Below, piece by piece: positions 9,252 through 11,094 of a DNA stretch of 11,094 nucleotides (within the stretch, counting starts at the first letter, position 1; every line of letters begins with the position of its first letter). The notes under the pieces are model-generated. The model searched no databases and was not told where the DNA came from. It worked only from the letters and a program-made list of their open reading frames with translations. The stretch comes from Alphaproteobacteria bacterium (GTDB lineage Bacteria; Pseudomonadota; Alphaproteobacteria; Sphingomonadales; Sphingomonadaceae). The stretch is from positions 1 through 11,094 of the forward strand of contig JAGWVG010000031.1 in the NCBI GenBank assembly GCA_018970965.1, given 5' to 3'. The translations under genes and the position numbers were made by a program.

Positions 9252-10211
9252 ATGCGGTTTGCGGCAGCAGCGCTCGCATTTGGCCTTGCACTGATGACGA
9301 TGGCCGAGGGTGCTTGGGCGCAGATGCCTCCTGCTGGGCAGAGCCATGCCGAAGCGGGGCGCTTTCTGGAATATGCGGGACTAAAGGCAGCGGGCCTCCC
9401 CGACCAGAAGCTCACCATCTGGCTGCCCCCCGGATATGACACCAGCACACGGCGTTACCCGGTGCTCTACATGCATGATGGGCATAATCTGTTCGATCCT
9501 GCCAAGTCGAATTTTAACAAAGTGTGGAAGGCCGATAAGGCAATGTTGGCCTCAGCCAAAGCGCACCACACAGAGCCGCACATCATCGTCGGCATTTGGG
9601 CACCGGGGGTGGACCGTTATCGCCAATATCTTCCTCAGCCTATTTATGATGCCGCAAGCCCCGCGCTGCGCGCGCAAATGGACAGGCTGGCAGGTGGGCC
9701 AATTGTGTCCGATGCTTATCTGCGCTGGATGACTGACGATTTGAAGCCGTGGGTGGATGCGCACTTGCGCACCAAAACGGGCCCTGCCGACACAGCCATT
9801 GCAGGCTCAAGCATGGGCGGATTGATAAGCTGCTATGCCTTTATGGCACGGCCCGATGTCTTTGGTCAGGCTGCGTGCGTCAGCAGCCATTGGCCCTCCG
9901 TTGATCCGCGCGAGGTTGGGCCAACCAATCCAGAATTGCAGGCACTGCTCACAGGTTGGTTCCGTCAGTCTTTAGGAGCACCGGGCCAGAGACGGCTGTG
10001 GATGGACCATGGCACTGCCACGCTGGATGCCTTTTACGCGCCTTATCAAGCTGTGGTCGATGCGCAGGTCGCCGCCAAGGGATGGCAAAAGGGCCGCGAT
10101 TTTGAAAGCCGGGTCTATGAAGGCGCCGAGCATGAGGAAAATGCTTGGGCGGCACGCCTGCCAGAAATTTTCAACTGGCTGTTTGCGGATAAGAAAAAAG
10201 CCAGCCGGTAA
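9252..10211 (+). CDS. Secreted alpha/beta-hydrolase, esterase (PF00756-type)
   Basis: This 319-residue serine hydrolase of the putative-esterase (esterase D/Fes/antigen 85) superfamily carries a signal peptide (about 1-23, cleavage after AWA), so it should act in the periplasm or outside. Landmarks are LTIWLPPGYD (54-63), YPVLYMHDGHNLFD (69-82), the nucleophile elbow GSSMG (185-189, S187), LWMDHGT (249-255) with a possible catalytic aspartate D252, and GAEHEENAW (291-299) with the likely catalytic H294. The ATG is preceded by AGGAGG at 7 bases; that Shine-Dalgarno overlaps the transporter stop, 12 bases away, so the two genes are one translation unit. Its role in the sugar locus is unknown; removal of acyl groups from substituted glycans is one possibility. 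The last codons and the stop form one arm and the loop of a terminator hairpin. Confidence 0.9.
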   Translation: MRFAAAALAFGLALMTMAEGAWAQMPPAGQSHAEAGRFLEYAGLKAAGLPDQKLTIWLPPGYDTSTRRYPVLYMHDGHNLFDPAKSNFNKVWKADKAMLASAKAHHTEPHIIVGIWAPGVDRYRQYLPQPIYDAASPALRAQMDRLAGGPIVSDAYLRWMTDDLKPWVDAHLRTKTGPADTAIAGSSMGGLISCYAFMARPDVFGQAACVSSHWPSVDPREVGPTNPELQALLTGWFRQSLGAPGQRRLWMDHGTATLDAFYAPYQAVVDAQVAAKGWQKGRDFESRVYEGAEHEENAWAARLPEIFNWLFADKKKASR

Positions 10212-10219
10212 GGGCTGGC
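10194..10219 (-). terminator. Terminator of tRNA-Ala, embedded in the 3' end of the esterase gene
   Basis: On the minus strand, 23 bases past the tRNA 3' end, GCCAGCC (10219-10213) and GGCTGGC (10206-10200) form a 7-bp stem around a 6-base loop, followed by six Ts (10199-10194) and then CTT. In that direction it is a canonical intrinsic terminator. On the plus strand the same hairpin begins in the last esterase codons and is followed only by CATTTTC, a weaker tail, so it may be partly bidirectional. Confidence 0.85.
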
Positions 10220-10241
10220 CATTTTCACATCTCTGAAAAGA

Positions 10242-10317
10242 TGGTGGAGCCTAGGGGAGTCGAACCCCTGACCTCTACACTGCCAGTGTAGCGCTCTACC
10301 AGCTGAGCTAAGGCCCC
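10242..10317 (-). tRNA. tRNA-Ala (anticodon GGC)
   Basis: The minus strand folds as a complete 76-base cloverleaf. The acceptor arm is GGGGCCT with AGGCTCC (one G-U), the D arm GCTC...GAGC, the anticodon stem CTACA/TGTAG with loop CTGGCAG and anticodon GGC, and the T arm AGGGG-TTCGACT-CCCCT. Discriminator A is followed by an encoded CCA (10244-10242). It reads GCC alanine codons. It lies between the esterase (convergent) and the TIGR02300 gene (same strand), with its own terminator downstream. Confidence 0.98.
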
Positions 10318-10322
10318 ATTCG

Positions 10323-10351
10323 GAGGCGCGCCTTTATGTCAGGCGCGCCTC
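10323..10351. repeat. Perfect 11-bp inverted repeat (hairpin) between tRNA-Ala and the TIGR02300 gene
   Basis: GAGGCGCGCCT and AGGCGCGCCTC flank a 7-base loop (TTATGTC). Each arm contains the 8-base palindrome GGCGCGCC. Neither side has a T-run, so it is not a standard terminator. It lies 6 bases upstream of the tRNA 5' end and could act as an RNA pause or processing structure if the TIGR02300 gene and tRNA are transcribed together. Confidence 0.8.
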
Positions 10352-10355
10352 TGTT

Positions 10356-10380
10356 GCAACCCTTAGGTTGCGGGTTTTTT
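10356..10380 (+). terminator. Plus-directed intrinsic terminator candidate
   Basis: GCAACC (10356-10361), loop CTTA and GGTTGC (10366-10371) form a 6-bp hairpin followed by GGG and six Ts (10375-10380). It points toward the 3' end of the minus-strand TIGR02300 gene, so it would stop transcription entering from the esterase side after passing antisense through the tRNA. In the minus direction no T-run follows. Confidence 0.6.
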
Positions 10381-10384
10381 GTGA

Positions 10385-10702
10385 TCAGTTGTCGTCGTTC
10401 GTCTCGCCGGTGTCGACGCCGAGGTCATCGTCCCCGCCCAGATCGACATCGTCGTCGGCCGAGGGTTCGCTTTCGGTGTCAACGTCCAGATCCAGATCCG
10501 CGCTCAGATCGGCATCGGGCGTGACGGGCGCGTCGGTTGTCGCGGCTTCAAACGGAAGCGGCTGCTTCGACTTGAGGACCGGTTCCGGGATCCAGGCATA
10601 GCTGCACGAAATGCAGGTGACCGGATCGTCCTTGGTCAGGTCGTAAAAACGCGTCGCGCACTTCGGGCACGTACGCTTGGTGCCCCATTCAGGCTTCACC
10701 AT
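10385..10702 (-). CDS. TIGR02300 / FYDLN-acid family protein with zinc-ribbon-like N-terminus
   Basis: This is a 105-residue protein of the alphaproteobacterial TIGR02300 (FYDLN_acid) family, whose biochemical function is unknown. The conserved N-terminus holds VKPEWGTKR (2-10), a CPKC pair (12-15), the namesake FYDL (19-22) and a second pair CISC (30-33), which together look like a small zinc ribbon. After about residue 57 the protein becomes a low-complexity acidic tail dominated by Asp and Glu. The start is the ATG at 10702, with AAGG at 4 bases; a TTG at 10720 would add 6 residues. It is divergent from aroA, a neighbour pairing I recall as common in this class. No T-tailed terminator in its own direction is seen before tRNA-Ala. 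Confidence 0.93.
   Translation of the reverse strand: MVKPEWGTKRTCPKCATRFYDLTKDDPVTCISCSYAWIPEPVLKSKQPLPFEAATTDAPVTPDADLSADLDLDVDTESEPSADDDVDLGGDDDLGVDTGETNDDN

Positions 10703-11094
<392 letters not shown>

Noticed and set aside
10242..10317. tRNA-Ala considered as an attachment site of an integrated element.
   Set aside because: No integrase gene and no second copy of the tRNA 3' end is visible in the window; only the general boundary observation is kept.

Overview
The window looks like a chromosomal segment of an alphaproteobacterium, most likely a sphingomonad. The signs are a TonB-dependent receptor of the Xanthomonas/Caulobacter type, a FYDLN-acid (TIGR02300) protein, and an aroA whose N-terminus resembles the class II (CP4-like) EPSP synthases. 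This assignment rests on protein family, not on a database search.

Bases 1-10211 form a maltodextrin/starch utilisation locus in two divergent arms. The left arm (minus strand) starts with the receptor gene (3642-6365), which ends in a strong 14-bp hairpin terminator. A tightly packed trio follows: a flavin-dependent tryptophan-type halogenase, a GH13 alpha-amylase and a GH13 alpha-glucosidase, the last running off the left edge. Both junctions in the trio are 4-base ATGA overlaps. The right arm (plus strand) holds a LacI-family regulator, a GPH/sucrose-type MFS sugar transporter and a secreted esterase whose Shine-Dalgarno overlaps the transporter's stop codon.

The logic matches the Caulobacter MalA/MalI/MalY arrangement. 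Oligosaccharides cross the outer membrane through the receptor, are shortened by the amylase in the periplasm, cross the inner membrane through the MFS transporter and are hydrolysed by the cytoplasmic alpha-glucosidase. The LacI-type protein probably senses the sugar. The 250-base gap between receptor and regulator and the 128-base gap before the transporter share an operator-like element centred on CG and an exact 11-base repeat, so they may form one regulon. The odd member is the halogenase: it keeps its catalytic residues, yet no flavin reductase and no obvious substrate pathway is visible here.

Bases 10212-11094 look like core chromosome: tRNA-Ala(GGC) and the TIGR02300 protein on the minus strand, then aroA (plus, cut by the right edge). 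The tRNA's terminator lies inside the last codons and stop of the esterase gene. A perfect 11-bp inverted repeat and a plus-directed terminator sit between the tRNA and the TIGR02300 gene. No CRISPR array, insertion sequence, rRNA or phage gene is visible.
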